64,000 nt of DNA from Sphingomonas horti (GCF_009753715.1 NZ_WQMS01000008.1:1-64000); one strand, 5' to 3'; positions 35,398-44,473 are shown, counted from the first letter of the stretch. A program made the numbers and translations. The notes: generated from the letters alone by a model not told the origin.

Positions 35398-36282
35398 ATG
35401 GCACGGATCGGTTTCATCGGGCTCGGCAATATGGGCGGCGGCATGGCCGCGAACCTTGCCAAGGGCGGGCATGACGTGCGCGCCTTCGACCTGTCGCAGG
35501 ATGCGCTGGACAAGGCCAAGGCCGCCGGCTGCCTGCCCGTCGAAAGCGCCGCCGCCGCGGCCGAAGGCGCCGAGGCGATCGTTACCATGCTCCCGGCGGG
35601 CAAACATGTCGCCCAGGTCTATGAGGAGTCGCTGTTCGGCGCCGCCAGGCCCGGCACGCTGCTGCTCGACTGCTCGACGATCGACGTCGGCACCGCCAAG
35701 AAAGTCGCCGAGGCCGCTTCGGCCAAGGGCCTGCCGGCAGTCGATGCGCCCGTTTCCGGCGGCATCGCGGCGGCGGCGGCGGGAACGCTGACCTTCATGG
35801 TCGGCGGGCCGGCGGACGCCTTCGCGCGCGCAGAGCCGATCCTGAAGCTGATGGGCAAAGCGGTGATCCATGCCGGGGGGAGTGGCGCAGGGCAGGCGGC
35901 CAAGATCTGCAACAACATGCTGCTGGGCGCGACGATGGTCGCGACGTGCGAGGCGTTCCTGCTCGCCAAGTCCCTGGGCCTCGATCCCCAGACCTTCTTC
36001 GACATCAGCTCGGTCTCGTCGGGCCAGTGCTGGTCGATGACCAGCTATTGCCCGCTGCCGGGCGTCGGGCCGGAAACGCCCGCCGACCGCGACTATCAGG
36101 GTGGCTTCGCCGCGGGCTTGATGCTGAAGGACCTGAAGCTCGCCGTGCAGGCGGCAAGCGACGCCAACGCCTCGGTGCCGATGGGCGCGGAGGCGATGGC
36201 GCTCTATCAGGCGTTCGCGAACGGCGGCCATACGGGGCTCGATTTCTCCGGCATCATCCGGATGCTGGGGGGCGAGCAATAG
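35398..36282 (+). CDS. mmsB: 3-hydroxyisobutyrate dehydrogenase
   Basis: A 294-residue NAD-dependent enzyme oxidising 3-hydroxyisobutyrate to methylmalonate semialdehyde. Rossmann motif GFIGLGNMGGGMAANL, substrate motif DAPVSGGIAAAAAGTLTFMVGG, catalytic Lys in GAGQAAKICNNMLLG, and the C-terminal KDLKLAVQAA are diagnostic. Full length; upstream open frame overlaps the small membrane gene and is not used. Confidence 0.96.
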   Translation: MARIGFIGLGNMGGGMAANLAKGGHDVRAFDLSQDALDKAKAAGCLPVESAAAAAEGAEAIVTMLPAGKHVAQVYEESLFGAARPGTLLLDCSTIDVGTAKKVAEAASAKGLPAVDAPVSGGIAAAAAGTLTFMVGGPADAFARAEPILKLMGKAVIHAGGSGAGQAAKICNNMLLGATMVATCEAFLLAKSLGLDPQTFFDISSVSSGQCWSMTSYCPLPGVGPETPADRDYQGGFAAGLMLKDLKLAVQAASDANASVPMGAEAMALYQAFANGGHTGLDFSGIIRMLGGEQ

Positions 36283-36284
36283 CC

Positions 36285-36309
36285 GGAACAGGCGCCATGC
36301 CCGCCCGTT
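36285..36309 (+). promoter_or_regulatory. Candidate EcfG (general stress) promoter
   Basis: GGAAC at 36285-36289 and CGTT at 36306-36309 are exactly 16 bases apart, a perfect match to the alphaproteobacterial EcfG consensus. It starts three bases after the mmsB stop and precedes a small membrane protein gene by 28 bases. A TTG at 36308 lies inside the -10 and is therefore unlikely to be a start codon. Confidence 0.6.
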
Positions 36310-36337
36310 GACCGCGAAACGGTTCAGGAGCGAGACC

Positions 36338-36637
36338 ATGGCGAAGAAGAACAAACGGGCGAAACAGGGTTCCTCCAGCACGGGCACAATCGCGGCGCTG
36401 ATCGCCGGCGGCGTTGCGGTTGCGGCCGGCCTCGTCGCGCTCGCCCGCCGCAGCCGTGGATCGCGGGAAGGCGGCAGCAGCGCGGCCGACCTTGCGCTGG
36501 GCAAGCCCCACGGCCCCGGCGACCGCGCCAACCCGGATTTCCGCCCGGACCCGACTGCGCCGGTGCCCGCGGACCGCCGCGACGCGATGGCGCCGGCGAC
36601 GCTGCCCAATCCGATCAATGCCGGACCCGTGGTCTAA
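36338..36637 (+). CDS. Small single-helix membrane protein, 99 residues
   Basis: A 99-residue protein: basic N-terminus (MAKKNKRAKQG), one membrane helix (about residues 15-34, TIAALIAGGVAVAAGLVAL), a basic stop-transfer (ARRSRGSRE) and a disordered Pro/Asp-rich tail. The ATG follows AGGAGCGAG. The candidate EcfG promoter directly upstream suggests induction in the general stress response. Family not recognised. Confidence 0.7.
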   Translation: MAKKNKRAKQGSSSTGTIAALIAGGVAVAAGLVALARRSRGSREGGSSAADLALGKPHGPGDRANPDFRPDPTAPVPADRRDAMAPATLPNPINAGPVV

Positions 36638-36677
36638 CCGGATTCCCTTTGTGCCGCGCCCCCTTTAAGCAGGGGGC

Positions 36678-37274
36678 ATGACCCTTTGGCGCGACTTGCC
36701 GGACCGGCGCTACGACGTGATCCTCGCCGACCCGCCCTGGGCCTATTACGGCCAGCAGGACAAATGGGGCGCGGCGGCCAAATTCTATGCGACCGCGCCG
36801 GACGAAGCGATCGTGCGGCTGCCGGTGCCGGAGCTGCTGTCCGATCGCGGCGTGCTGTTCCTCTGGGCGACCTCGCCGCGGCTGGATGTCGCGATGGCCT
36901 GTCTGGCGGAATGGAGGCTCCATTTCCGCGGCGTCGCCTTCGTCTGGGTCAAAGCGCGCAAGGACGGCGGGCCGATCGGCGCGCAGGGCGTGCGGCCTTC
37001 GATCGTCAAGCCGACCGCCGAATATGTCCTGGCCGCCAGCCGCATCGCGAAAGGCCGGCCGATGCCGCTTGGCGACGAAGGGGTGCCGAACGTGATCCTG
37101 GCACCCAGGCGCGCCCATTCGCAGAAACCGGAGGAGGTGCGCGACTCCATCGACCGGCTGTATCCAGACGCCTCGAAGCTGGAGCTGTTCGCGCGCAGCG
37201 AACGGCCGGGCTGGGACGCGTGGGGGAACGAGGTGGGCAAGCTGGACGGGCCGAAGGCGCTGGCGGCGGAATAG
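36678..37274 (+). CDS. MT-A70-family adenine-N6 methyltransferase
   Basis: A 198-residue protein with the catalytic DPPW motif (VILADPPWAYYGQQDKWGAAAKFY) near residue 18 and the SAM-binding parts FLWATSPRLDVAMACL and KPTAEYVLAASRI; the C-terminal DSIDRLYPDASKLELFARSERPGWDAWGNE is typical of the bacterial MT-A70 group. Bacterial members methylate adenine in DNA. No restriction gene or phage gene accompanies it, so it would be an orphan methyltransferase; target unknown. Confidence 0.88.
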   Translation: MTLWRDLPDRRYDVILADPPWAYYGQQDKWGAAAKFYATAPDEAIVRLPVPELLSDRGVLFLWATSPRLDVAMACLAEWRLHFRGVAFVWVKARKDGGPIGAQGVRPSIVKPTAEYVLAASRIAKGRPMPLGDEGVPNVILAPRRAHSQKPEEVRDSIDRLYPDASKLELFARSERPGWDAWGNEVGKLDGPKALAAE

Positions 37275-37281
37275 TATTTCC

Positions 37282-37371
37282 CGTCACTGGCCTTGAGCCG
37301 GGGCTTACCTGCCTTCCTGGCGGGATCTCCGTCCCGAAGTAGGTGGGTCCCGGGTCAGGCCCGGGATGACG
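37282..37371. repeat. GTCATCCCGG-type inverted repeat (copy 2)
   Basis: Left arm CGTCACTGGCCTTGAGCCGG and right arm GGGTCCCGGGTCAGGCCCGG..GATGACG, 90 bases. Left and right arms have drifted apart but the ends and the AGGTGGGTCCCGG motif match other copies. Confidence 0.75.
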
Positions 37372-37385
37372 AAGCGGCGGCTCTC

Positions 37386-37420
37386 AAACGAAATGGGGGC
37401 CGGCGTTTCCGCCAGCCCCC
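37386..37420 (-). terminator. Intrinsic terminator on minus strand of an otherwise empty region
   Basis: Bases 37395-37420 fold on the minus strand as GGGGGCTGGCG / CGCCGGCCCCC with a GAAA loop (11 pairs, one G-T), followed by ATTTCGTTT (37394-37386). This is a good terminator for a transcript entering from higher coordinates, where no protein gene is recognised. Confidence 0.75.
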
Positions 37421-37823
37421 ACTGCGCCGAGCTTGACAGTTGGTCTCCGGCCCCGAGGGGCGGACATCTTCCCTCAAGCTCAGGCGTCGCTTCGCTGCCG
37501 CGCTCCTCCGAGGAGGAAACGTGGCGGTTCCGCGGCCCTTCTTGGGATGCCGCTGTCGCGCTCGCTTCAGACCCTTGCGGGCTTCGGCAGGCGCGCCGGC
37601 AACATCGCTTCCGGCGCCTGTGCCGGTGGGTTGGCATCAAGCCGAAGCTCTCAGACTTCCGTACCGGCCATGATCTTCCCTCCTTCGCGTCCGGTTCCGC
37701 CGGGGGCGGTTCCTTCGTGCGATCTTGTTCCGATCACGAAACAGATGGTCTCATGAGCGCCGAGTCGCACCAAGCGGAATCTGCCCCCAGCCGCCTGTGG
37801 ATAACGGGGATATCGGGTGTAAC
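37421..37823. other. Gene-free stretch, possible minus-strand non-coding transcript
   Basis: About 400 bases without a convincing protein gene on either strand. On the minus strand a strong ribosome-binding-like GAAGGAGGGAAG precedes ATG at 37671, but the frame stops after MAGTEV; further hairpins (for example around 37500-37520) and the terminator at 37386-37420 suggest a structured RNA. A single perfect DnaA-box match TGTGGATAA lies at 37796-37804. Confidence 0.4.
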
Positions 37824-37994
37824 TCAGCGCCGGCTGTCGATCAGCCAGAACAGGGTCGCCAGCACCGCCGCGAGCGCCAGTCCCGCGAGCAGTCCGATCA
37901 CCGGCTGGCCGATCAAGCCGAGCCCGATCGCCCCGACGAGCGGCAGCACCGCGAACAGGATTCCGGCGGATCGGGGGGCGGGCGAGCGGGGCAT
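37824..37994 (-). CDS. Small membrane protein, 56 residues
   Basis: A 56-residue frame (MPRSPAPRSAGILFAVLPLV, then continuing hydrophobic to ATLFWLIDSRR) with two membrane helices (about 11-30 and 31-52) and a short basic tail. It is divergent from the gene at 38120. The clean hydrophobic pattern and positive-inside ends support coding; no family recognised. Confidence 0.6.
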   Translation of the reverse strand: MPRSPAPRSAGILFAVLPLVGAIGLGLIGQPVIGLLAGLALAAVLATLFWLIDSRR

Positions 37995-38119
37995 CGCCGC
38001 GCCCTTGCCACGGCCGCCGCGCCTGCGCCAGCGAAGATGGTCAAGATGATGTTGACCCTTCTCGTCCGCCGGACCGCAAGCTTCTCCGGTCTAAGGCAGC
38101 GCCCGTGGAGAAGAGCCGC

Positions 38120-38332
38120 GTGACCCCGACACCTTATGTTGCCGACCGCGCGGTGCTCGCCGACGCGACCGACCTGATCGCGCGCTTCGGCCTGGACGCG
38201 GCGATCGAGGCGGCCTCGCGCGCCGACCGCAGCCGCGATCTGGGCAATGTCGTCCATTTCTGCCGCTGGCGGCAGGTCGAGCGGCTGGTCGTGCTGCTCA
38301 CCGCCGACGAAGTGATCGGCACCGTGCACTAA
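38120..38332 (+). CDS. Small conserved-looking cytoplasmic protein, 70 residues
   Basis: A 70-residue protein, MTPTPYVADRAVLADATDLI.., with a helical middle (LDAAIEAASRADRSRDLGNVVHFCRWRQVERLVVLL). No domain recognised. A GTG at 38105 is an in-frame alternative, but GGAGAAG precedes the GTG at 38120. It lies 39 bases upstream of tamA. Confidence 0.65.
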   Translation: MTPTPYVADRAVLADATDLIARFGLDAAIEAASRADRSRDLGNVVHFCRWRQVERLVVLLTADEVIGTVH

Positions 38333-38371
38333 CGCTGGCGGCGCGGCCGCTGACGCGATAAGCCACGCGCC

Positions 38372-40318
38372 ATGATGTGCTGCTCGTCGCGGCGCCCCGG
38401 CGCGGCGTTGGCCGTGGCCGCGTTCCTGGCTGCGGCGACCGGTCCCGTTTCTCCGCTTTTCGCGCAGGCCGAGCCCGTGCTCGACCCGAACTCGCCGCTC
38501 GACCCGTTGCCGGGGCTCGGCGTCGACTGGCCTGACCTGGCGCCGCAGCCGGGCGAGCCGCCGCCGTCCGCGCAGGCGGCGACGACCGAGGCCGGCGCGG
38601 ACCTGGACTATGACGTGCGGCTGGAAGGGCTCGATCCGGAGGAGACGGAGCTGGTCACAGCCCAATTCGACTCCCTGTCGGCGCTGAAGGCCGGCGAGAA
38701 GCAGGACGCCAACGTCGCCCAGATCGACCGCCGCGCCCGCGAGGATGCCGACCTGCTTGCCGAATTGCTGCAGGCGCGCGGCTATTATGACGCCGAGGTC
38801 GAGCCGCGCGTGACGCCGGAAGCGGGGCGCGTGGTCGTCACTCTCGCCGCCCAGCCGGGCGAGCTCTACCGCTTCGCCAGGGTCGAGGTGCGCGGGCTGG
38901 AGGGCGCGCCCGACCAGGCCGAGGCCTTGCGCCAGGCGTTCGGGATCAAGCCACAGGATCCGGTCGACGCGGCCGCGGTCAACGCCGGCACCGCGGCGCT
39001 GCGGCAGCGGATCGGGCAAGGGGGCTTTCCGTTCGCCAAGGTTCCCGACCCCGAGGTGATCGTCGATCATGAAAGCAAGCTCGCGACCCTGGTGCTGAAC
39101 GTGGAACCGGGCGGAGCGCAGCGCTATGGCAGGATCGTCGTGCCGCCGGGTTCGCTGTTCAGCGCGAAGCACGTCCAGCGGATCGCCCGGTTCAAGCCGG
39201 GCCAGCCCTACGAAGCCAGCGACATGGACGACCTCCGCCGCGCCTTGATAGCGACCGGCCTGGCGTCGGTCGTGACGGTGACGCCGCAGCCGGGGGCGAC
39301 GCCGGATACGGTTGACGTGGCAGTCAGGGTCGAGCCGGCGCCGCCGCGCACGATCGCCGGCGAGCTCGGCTACGGGACCGGCGAAGGCGCGCGGGCGGCG
39401 ATCAGCTGGCAACACCGCAACCTGTTCCCGCCCGAAGGCGCGCTGACGCTCCGCGCCGTCGCCGGCACGCGCGAACAGTCCGCCGCCGCCAGCTTCCGCC
39501 GCAGCAACTATCACAAGCGCGACCATGTGCTGACCGCCGACGTCGCGCTCAGCCATCTCGACCAGCCCGGCTATGAAGCGCGTACCTTCCTGCTCGGCGC
39601 CGGGATCGAGCGGCAGTCGAACATCATCTTCCAGAAGAAGTGGACCTGGAGCGCCGGCGTCCAGCTGCTCGCCTCGAACGAGCGCGGCGCGATCAACTCG
39701 CTGACCAGCACCGCCCGCCGAACCTACCTGATCGGGGCCTTGCCTGGCACGCTCGCCTATGACGGCAGCGACAGCCTGCTCGACCCGACCCGCGGCTTCC
39801 GGCTGTCGGGGCGTTTCAGCCCCGAGGTGTCGCTGCAGAACACCGTCTTCGGCTATGCCCGGATGCAGATCGACGGCAGCGCGTATCAGCGGGTCAGCGA
39901 CCGCGTGGTGCTGGCCGGCCGCATCCGTCTCGGCTCGATCGCCGGCGCGTCGGCCGACCGCATCGCGCCGTCGCGGCGCTTCTTCGCCGGCGGCGGCGGA
40001 TCGGTGCGCGGCTATGGCTATCAGGCGATCGGCCCGCGCGACGCAGACAACAATCCGACCGGGGGGCGCAGCCTGGCCGAGTTCGGGGCGGAGGCGCGCA
40101 TCCGTTTCGGCAATTTCGGAATCGTGCCTTTCCTTGACGGCGGCAACATCTATCGCGCCGCGCTGCCGGACTTCAGCGGCCTGCGCTATGGCGCCGGACT
40201 GGGCGTGCGCTATCATTCGAGCTTCGGCCCGATCCGGGTCGATGTCGGCACGCCGATCAACCCGCAAAAGGGCGATTCGCGCATCACCGTATTCGTCTCG
40301 CTGGGCCAGGCGTTCTGA
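38372..40318 (+). CDS. tamA: Outer-membrane translocation module TamA (BamA/Omp85 family)
   Basis: A 648-residue outer-membrane protein with a signal peptide (cleavage near residue 32), three POTRA-like domains (about 80-330; for example YYDAEVEPRVTPEAGRVVVTL and GGFPFAKVPDPEVIVDHES) and a 16-strand barrel (about 335-648) with the Omp85 motif RRFFAGGGGSVRGYGYQAIGPRD. TamA works with TamB in outer-membrane protein assembly or lipid transport. The stop TGA is followed directly by the tamB ATG. Confidence 0.93.
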   Translation: MMCCSSRRPGAALAVAAFLAAATGPVSPLFAQAEPVLDPNSPLDPLPGLGVDWPDLAPQPGEPPPSAQAATTEAGADLDYDVRLEGLDPEETELVTAQFDSLSALKAGEKQDANVAQIDRRAREDADLLAELLQARGYYDAEVEPRVTPEAGRVVVTLAAQPGELYRFARVEVRGLEGAPDQAEALRQAFGIKPQDPVDAAAVNAGTAALRQRIGQGGFPFAKVPDPEVIVDHESKLATLVLNVEPGGAQRYGRIVVPPGSLFSAKHVQRIARFKPGQPYEASDMDDLRRALIATGLASVVTVTPQPGATPDTVDVAVRVEPAPPRTIAGELGYGTGEGARAAISWQHRNLFPPEGALTLRAVAGTREQSAAASFRRSNYHKRDHVLTADVALSHLDQPGYEARTFLLGAGIERQSNIIFQKKWTWSAGVQLLASNERGAINSLTSTARRTYLIGALPGTLAYDGSDSLLDPTRGFRLSGRFSPEVSLQNTVFGYARMQIDGSAYQRVSDRVVLAGRIRLGSIAGASADRIAPSRRFFAGGGGSVRGYGYQAIGPRDADNNPTGGRSLAEFGAEARIRFGNFGIVPFLDGGNIYRAALPDFSGLRYGAGLGVRYHSSFGPIRVDVGTPINPQKGDSRITVFVSLGQAF

Positions 40319-43300
40319 ATGGACGAGGGGGCGCCCGCACCGGTGACGAAGCGGCGCCGCCGCTGGCGTCTTGCCTTGCTGCCGGTCGCGCTGCTGCTGG
40401 CCGTGCTCGCCGGGCTTTGGGGTCTCGACACCAGCGCCGGCCACCGCTTCATCATCGACCGGATCGAGCGGCTGCAGATCAAATCGGGGCTGCGCATCCG
40501 CATCGGGCGGATCGAGGGATCGATCTACGGCAGCGCGCGGCTGAAGGACGTGCGCTTCTACGATCCGCAGGGCCTGTTCCTGTCGGCGCCCGACGTGCGG
40601 CTGCGCTGGACGCCGTGGCGCTGGACGGTCAACCGGCTCGACATCGAAGCGCTGACCGCCGCGACCGCGACCCTGCACAAGGTCCCGCAGTTCCGCCGGA
40701 CCGGCAAGCCGTTCACACTGCCGAGCTTCGACATCCGGCTGGGCCGCCTCGCGATCGACCGGCTGCGGATCGTCAAGGGCGTCGCCGGGCCGGAGCGGGT
40801 CGGCGCGCTGGCTTTCGCCGTCGACGTGCGCAGCGGCCGCGCGATGGTGCGCGGCGGTGCCTGGACCAGTGCCGGCGACCGGCTGAAGCTGCTGCTCGAT
40901 GCCGAGCCGAAGCGGCGCAAGTTCGACCTTGGCGCGCAACTCGCCGCGCCCGCGGGCGGCGTGATCGGCAAGCTGATCGGCACCGGGCGGCCGCTCGCGC
41001 TCGTCATCGGCGGCAAGGGCAATTGGAGCGTTTGGAACGGCACCGCCCGCCTCGACGCCAGCGGCACGCGGATCGTCGACACGGCCTTGCAGGTCCGCGA
41101 GGGCGAATACCGGCTGAGCGGCGGGCTTTCGCTGGAGAGCGTGACCAAGGGCCGGGTGCAGCGCCTGTCCGGCAAGCGCATCGCGATCGACGGGCGCGGG
41201 GTGCTGGAACGCGGCGTGCTGACCGGCCGGCTGAAGCTCCGCTCCGATGCGCTGGCCGTGCAGGCGGATGGCGGCCTCGATCTCCGGCGCGGGCAATATG
41301 ACGCGCTGATGGTACGGGCCGCGCTGCTGCAACCGCCGGCGCTGTTCAGGAACATGCGCGGGCGCGATGTGCGGCTCCACGCGTTGTTCGACGGACCCTA
41401 TGGCCGCGCCAGGTTCCGATACGAGATCACCAGCCCGGTGGTGTTCTTCGACAACACCGGGTTCGAACAGGCGCGGATCGTCGGCGCCGGACGGCTGTCG
41501 CCGTCGCCGGTGACGGTGCCGATCCGCTTCACCGCGCGGCGCGTGACCGGTGTCGGCGATGTGGCGGGAGGCATTCTCGCCAACCTTCAGGTCGACGGGC
41601 TGCTGAAGGTGACGGGCAAGGCGATCACCGGCGACAATCTCCGCGTCCGCTCGGACAAGCTGACCAGCACCGCGTCGCTGTTCGTCGACCTGCGCACCGG
41701 CGACTATGACGTGCGGCTCGCCGGCGAGCTCAGGCGCTACTACATTCCCGGGCTGGGCATCGTCGACGTGAAGACGACGCTGTCGGTGGTGCCCGGCGCC
41801 AACCGGCTCGGCACGCATGTCACCGGACGCGCCCAGGCCTGGGTGCGCCGCTTCGACAACGGCTTTCTCGCCGGCCTGGCGGGCGGGCTGCCTTATCTCG
41901 AAGCCGGGCTGGCTCGCGACCGCGACGGCATCGTCCACTTCACCAACCTCAGGATCACCGCGCCGAGCCTGGTGCTTGCCGGCAACGGCTATCGGCGGCG
42001 CGACGGCAGCTTCCATTTCGAGGGCGGCGGGCGGCAGGCGACCTATGGCCCGCTCCGGCTGATGCTGGACGGCCGGATCGAGCGGCCTACGCTCGATATC
42101 CTGCTGCCGCGACCCCTCGATGCGCTCGGCATCGCAGACATGCGGCTGCTGCTCGACCCCAACCCGAGCGGATTCGCCTATCGCGCCGGGGGAGGCTCGG
42201 TCCTCGGCCGGTGGGCCAGCGCCGGCGCGATCCTGCTGCCGAAGGGCGAGGCCGCGCAGATCGACGTCGGCACGCTTGGCGTTGCAGGGCTGACCGCGAC
42301 CGGCGTGCTGACGTCGCACGGCCGCGGCTTCGACGGGCGCTTGCGCGTCACCGGCCCCGGCCTCACCGGCATGCTGGGCTTCGATCGCCCCGGCGACATG
42401 CAGCGCATTTCGCTGAGCTTCGACGCGACCAACGCCCGGATCGCGACCGAGCCCGATATCCGGGTGGTGCGCGGCGGCCTGGACGGCGAAGTCGTGCTTG
42501 ATCCGCGCGGGCTGGTGACGCGGGGGACGATCACCGCGCGTGGGCTGCGGCGCGGCCCGCTGGCGCTCGCCCGCCTGGCGGCAAGCATCGACCTGCGGGA
42601 TGGGCGCGGGCAGGTGAAGGCTGCGTTCGCCGGGTCGCGCGGACGCGCGTTCGACCTGCAGACCGCGATGCAGGTGGCGCCGGACCGGCTGACCGTGACC
42701 GGCGGCGGCACCATCGACCGCAAGCCGGTGCACATCGACAGCCCGGCGGTGCTGACTGCCGAAGCCGGCGGCTGGCGGCTGGCGCCGACCGCGCTCAGCT
42801 ACGGCGGCGGCCAGCTGAAGCTTGCCGGCCTGTTCGGCGATGCCGCTACCGAAGTGGACGCGTCGCTGGCGGCGGTGCCGATGACCGTCTTCGACATCGT
42901 CGCGCCCAATCTCGGCCTGGGCGGCACCGCCACCGGGCGCATCCGCTACCGTGAAGGGGCAGGCACGCTGCCGTCCGGCTCGATCGACCTGACCGTGCGG
43001 CAGCTAACCCGGTCGAGCCTGGTGCTGACCTCCAAGCCGATCGACCTCGGCCTGAAGGCGGTGCTGAGCGGCAACCAGGCGGCAGCGCGGGCGGTGGCGG
43101 CGAGCGGCGGCCAGATCATCGGACGCGCGCAGGCGCGGCTGGCGCCGCTGCCGCCCGAGGGCGATCTCGCGACGCGCCTGTCCAATGCGCCGCTGTTCGC
43201 ACAGCTTCGCTATGCCGGGCCGGCCGATACCTTGTGGCGCCTGACCGGCATCCAACAATTCGACCTCTCCGGCCCCGTCGCCATCGCTGCCGACGTCGGG

Positions 43301-44473
43301 GGCCGGCTGCCCGATCCGGTGATCCGCGGGTCGATCAAGGCGACCGGCGCTCGGCTGGAAAGCGCGACCTCCGGCACCGTGCTCACCAACCTCGATGCGA
43401 CCGGCCGGTTCGGCGGATCGCGGCTGGCGATCGACCGGATGACGGCCACGGCCGGGCAGGGCGGCTCCGTCACCGGCTCGGGCACATTCGACTTCGGCGC
43501 GGCGCGCGGCGTCGGCATGGACCTGACCGTCAACGCGCACGAGGCGGTGCTGCTGAACCGCGACGATATCGGCGCCACCGTCACCGGGCCGCTCAGGATC
43601 ACGTCCAGCGGCTATGGCGGGCTGATCGCGGGCGAGGTGACGCTGGACCGCAGCCGCTACCGGCTGGGCCGCGCGCGCGCCGAGACCACAGTGTCGCGCC
43701 TCGCCAGGCTGAGCGAGCTGAACCGGCCGGCCGACGAGGTGGAGCCGCCCGCTCCACCGGCGCCATGGCGGCTCGACCTGAAGGCGACTGCGCGCAACCG
43801 GCTGATGGTGACCGGCCTGGGCCTCGACAGCGAATGGCGCGCCGGGCTTGCGATCACCGGCACGGTCGGCGAGCCGGTGCTGGTCGGCACCGCGACGATG
43901 CTGCGCGGCGGCTATGAGTTCGCCGGCCGACGCTTCGACCTGGAGCGCGGCACGATCCGCTTCAACGGCGCCAACCCGCCCGACCCGGTGCTCGACATCG
44001 CCGCCAACGCGAACATCCAGGGCCTGTCCGCGACGATCCGCGTCACCGGGACCGGGCTGAAGCCGGATGTCGCCTTCACCAGCAACCCGGCGCTGCCCGA
44101 GGACGAGCTGTTGTCGCGGCTGCTGTTCGGCACCTCGATCACCAACCTGTCCGCGCCCGAGGCGGTGCAGCTCGCGTCCGCAGTCGCGGCGCTGCAGAGC
44201 GGCGGCGGGCTCGACCCGATCAACGCGCTGCGCAAGGCAGTCGGGCTCGACCGGCTGCGGATCATCGCCGCCGACCCGACGATCGGGCAGGGCACCGCGA
44301 TCGCGGCCGGCAAGTACATCACCCGCCGCGCGTTCGTGGAGCTGATCACCGACGGCCAGGGCTATTCGGCGACCCGCGTCGAGTTCCAGATCACGCGCTG
44401 GCTGTCGGTGCTCTCCACTATCTCCACGATCGGCCGGCAGAGCGCCAACGTGCGGGTGTCCAAGGACTATTGA
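40319..44473 (+). CDS. tamB: Translocation/assembly module subunit TamB
   Basis: A 1384-residue inner-membrane-anchored periplasmic protein. One N-terminal helix (about residues 15-35) is followed by a long repetitive beta-rich body (AsmA-like) and the C-terminal DUF490 domain (about 1050-1384; LRGGYEFAGRRFDLERGTIRFNGANPPDPVLDIAANANIQG and LPEDELLSRLLFGTSITNLSAPEAVQLASAVAAL are diagnostic). It spans the periplasm to TamA. A long frame on the other strand (37913-42733) is an artefact of the GC-rich code. Confidence 0.95.
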   Translation: MDEGAPAPVTKRRRRWRLALLPVALLLAVLAGLWGLDTSAGHRFIIDRIERLQIKSGLRIRIGRIEGSIYGSARLKDVRFYDPQGLFLSAPDVRLRWTPWRWTVNRLDIEALTAATATLHKVPQFRRTGKPFTLPSFDIRLGRLAIDRLRIVKGVAGPERVGALAFAVDVRSGRAMVRGGAWTSAGDRLKLLLDAEPKRRKFDLGAQLAAPAGGVIGKLIGTGRPLALVIGGKGNWSVWNGTARLDASGTRIVDTALQVREGEYRLSGGLSLESVTKGRVQRLSGKRIAIDGRGVLERGVLTGRLKLRSDALAVQADGGLDLRRGQYDALMVRAALLQPPALFRNMRGRDVRLHALFDGPYGRARFRYEITSPVVFFDNTGFEQARIVGAGRLSPSPVTVPIRFTARRVTGVGDVAGGILANLQVDGLLKVTGKAITGDNLRVRSDKLTSTASLFVDLRTGDYDVRLAGELRRYYIPGLGIVDVKTTLSVVPGANRLGTHVTGRAQAWVRRFDNGFLAGLAGGLPYLEAGLARDRDGIVHFTNLRITAPSLVLAGNGYRRRDGSFHFEGGGRQATYGPLRLMLDGRIERPTLDILLPRPLDALGIADMRLLLDPNPSGFAYRAGGGSVLGRWASAGAILLPKGEAAQIDVGTLGVAGLTATGVLTSHGRGFDGRLRVTGPGLTGMLGFDRPGDMQRISLSFDATNARIATEPDIRVVRGGLDGEVVLDPRGLVTRGTITARGLRRGPLALARLAASIDLRDGRGQVKAAFAGSRGRAFDLQTAMQVAPDRLTVTGGGTIDRKPVHIDSPAVLTAEAGGWRLAPTALSYGGGQLKLAGLFGDAATEVDASLAAVPMTVFDIVAPNLGLGGTATGRIRYREGAGTLPSGSIDLTVRQLTRSSLVLTSKPIDLGLKAVLSGNQAAARAVAASGGQIIGRAQARLAPLPPEGDLATRLSNAPLFAQLRYAGPADTLWRLTGIQQFDLSGPVAIAADVGGRLPDPVIRGSIKATGARLESATSGTVLTNLDATGRFGGSRLAIDRMTATAGQGGSVTGSGTFDFGAARGVGMDLTVNAHEAVLLNRDDIGATVTGPLRITSSGYGGLIAGEVTLDRSRYRLGRARAETTVSRLARLSELNRPADEVEPPAPPAPWRLDLKATARNRLMVTGLGLDSEWRAGLAITGTVGEPVLVGTATMLRGGYEFAGRRFDLERGTIRFNGANPPDPVLDIAANANIQGLSATIRVTGTGLKPDVAFTSNPALPEDELLSRLLFGTSITNLSAPEAVQLASAVAALQSGGGLDPINALRKAVGLDRLRIIAADPTIGQGTAIAAGKYITRRAFVELITDGQGYSATRVEFQITRWLSVLSTISTIGRQSANVRVSKDY

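Noticed and set aside
36308-36337. TTG start for the small membrane protein
   Set aside because: It lies inside the candidate -10 element and lacks a ribosome-binding site; ATG 36338 follows AGGAGCGAG.
37796-37804. Perfect DnaA box TGTGGATAA as possible replication origin
   Set aside because: Only one box, no cluster, no AT-rich unwinding region and no origin-associated genes nearby.
37913-42733. 1606-residue open frame on the minus strand
   Set aside because: It lies antisense to tamA-tamB, has repetitive Arg/His/Ala composition and no domain; it reflects GC-rich codon use of the real genes.
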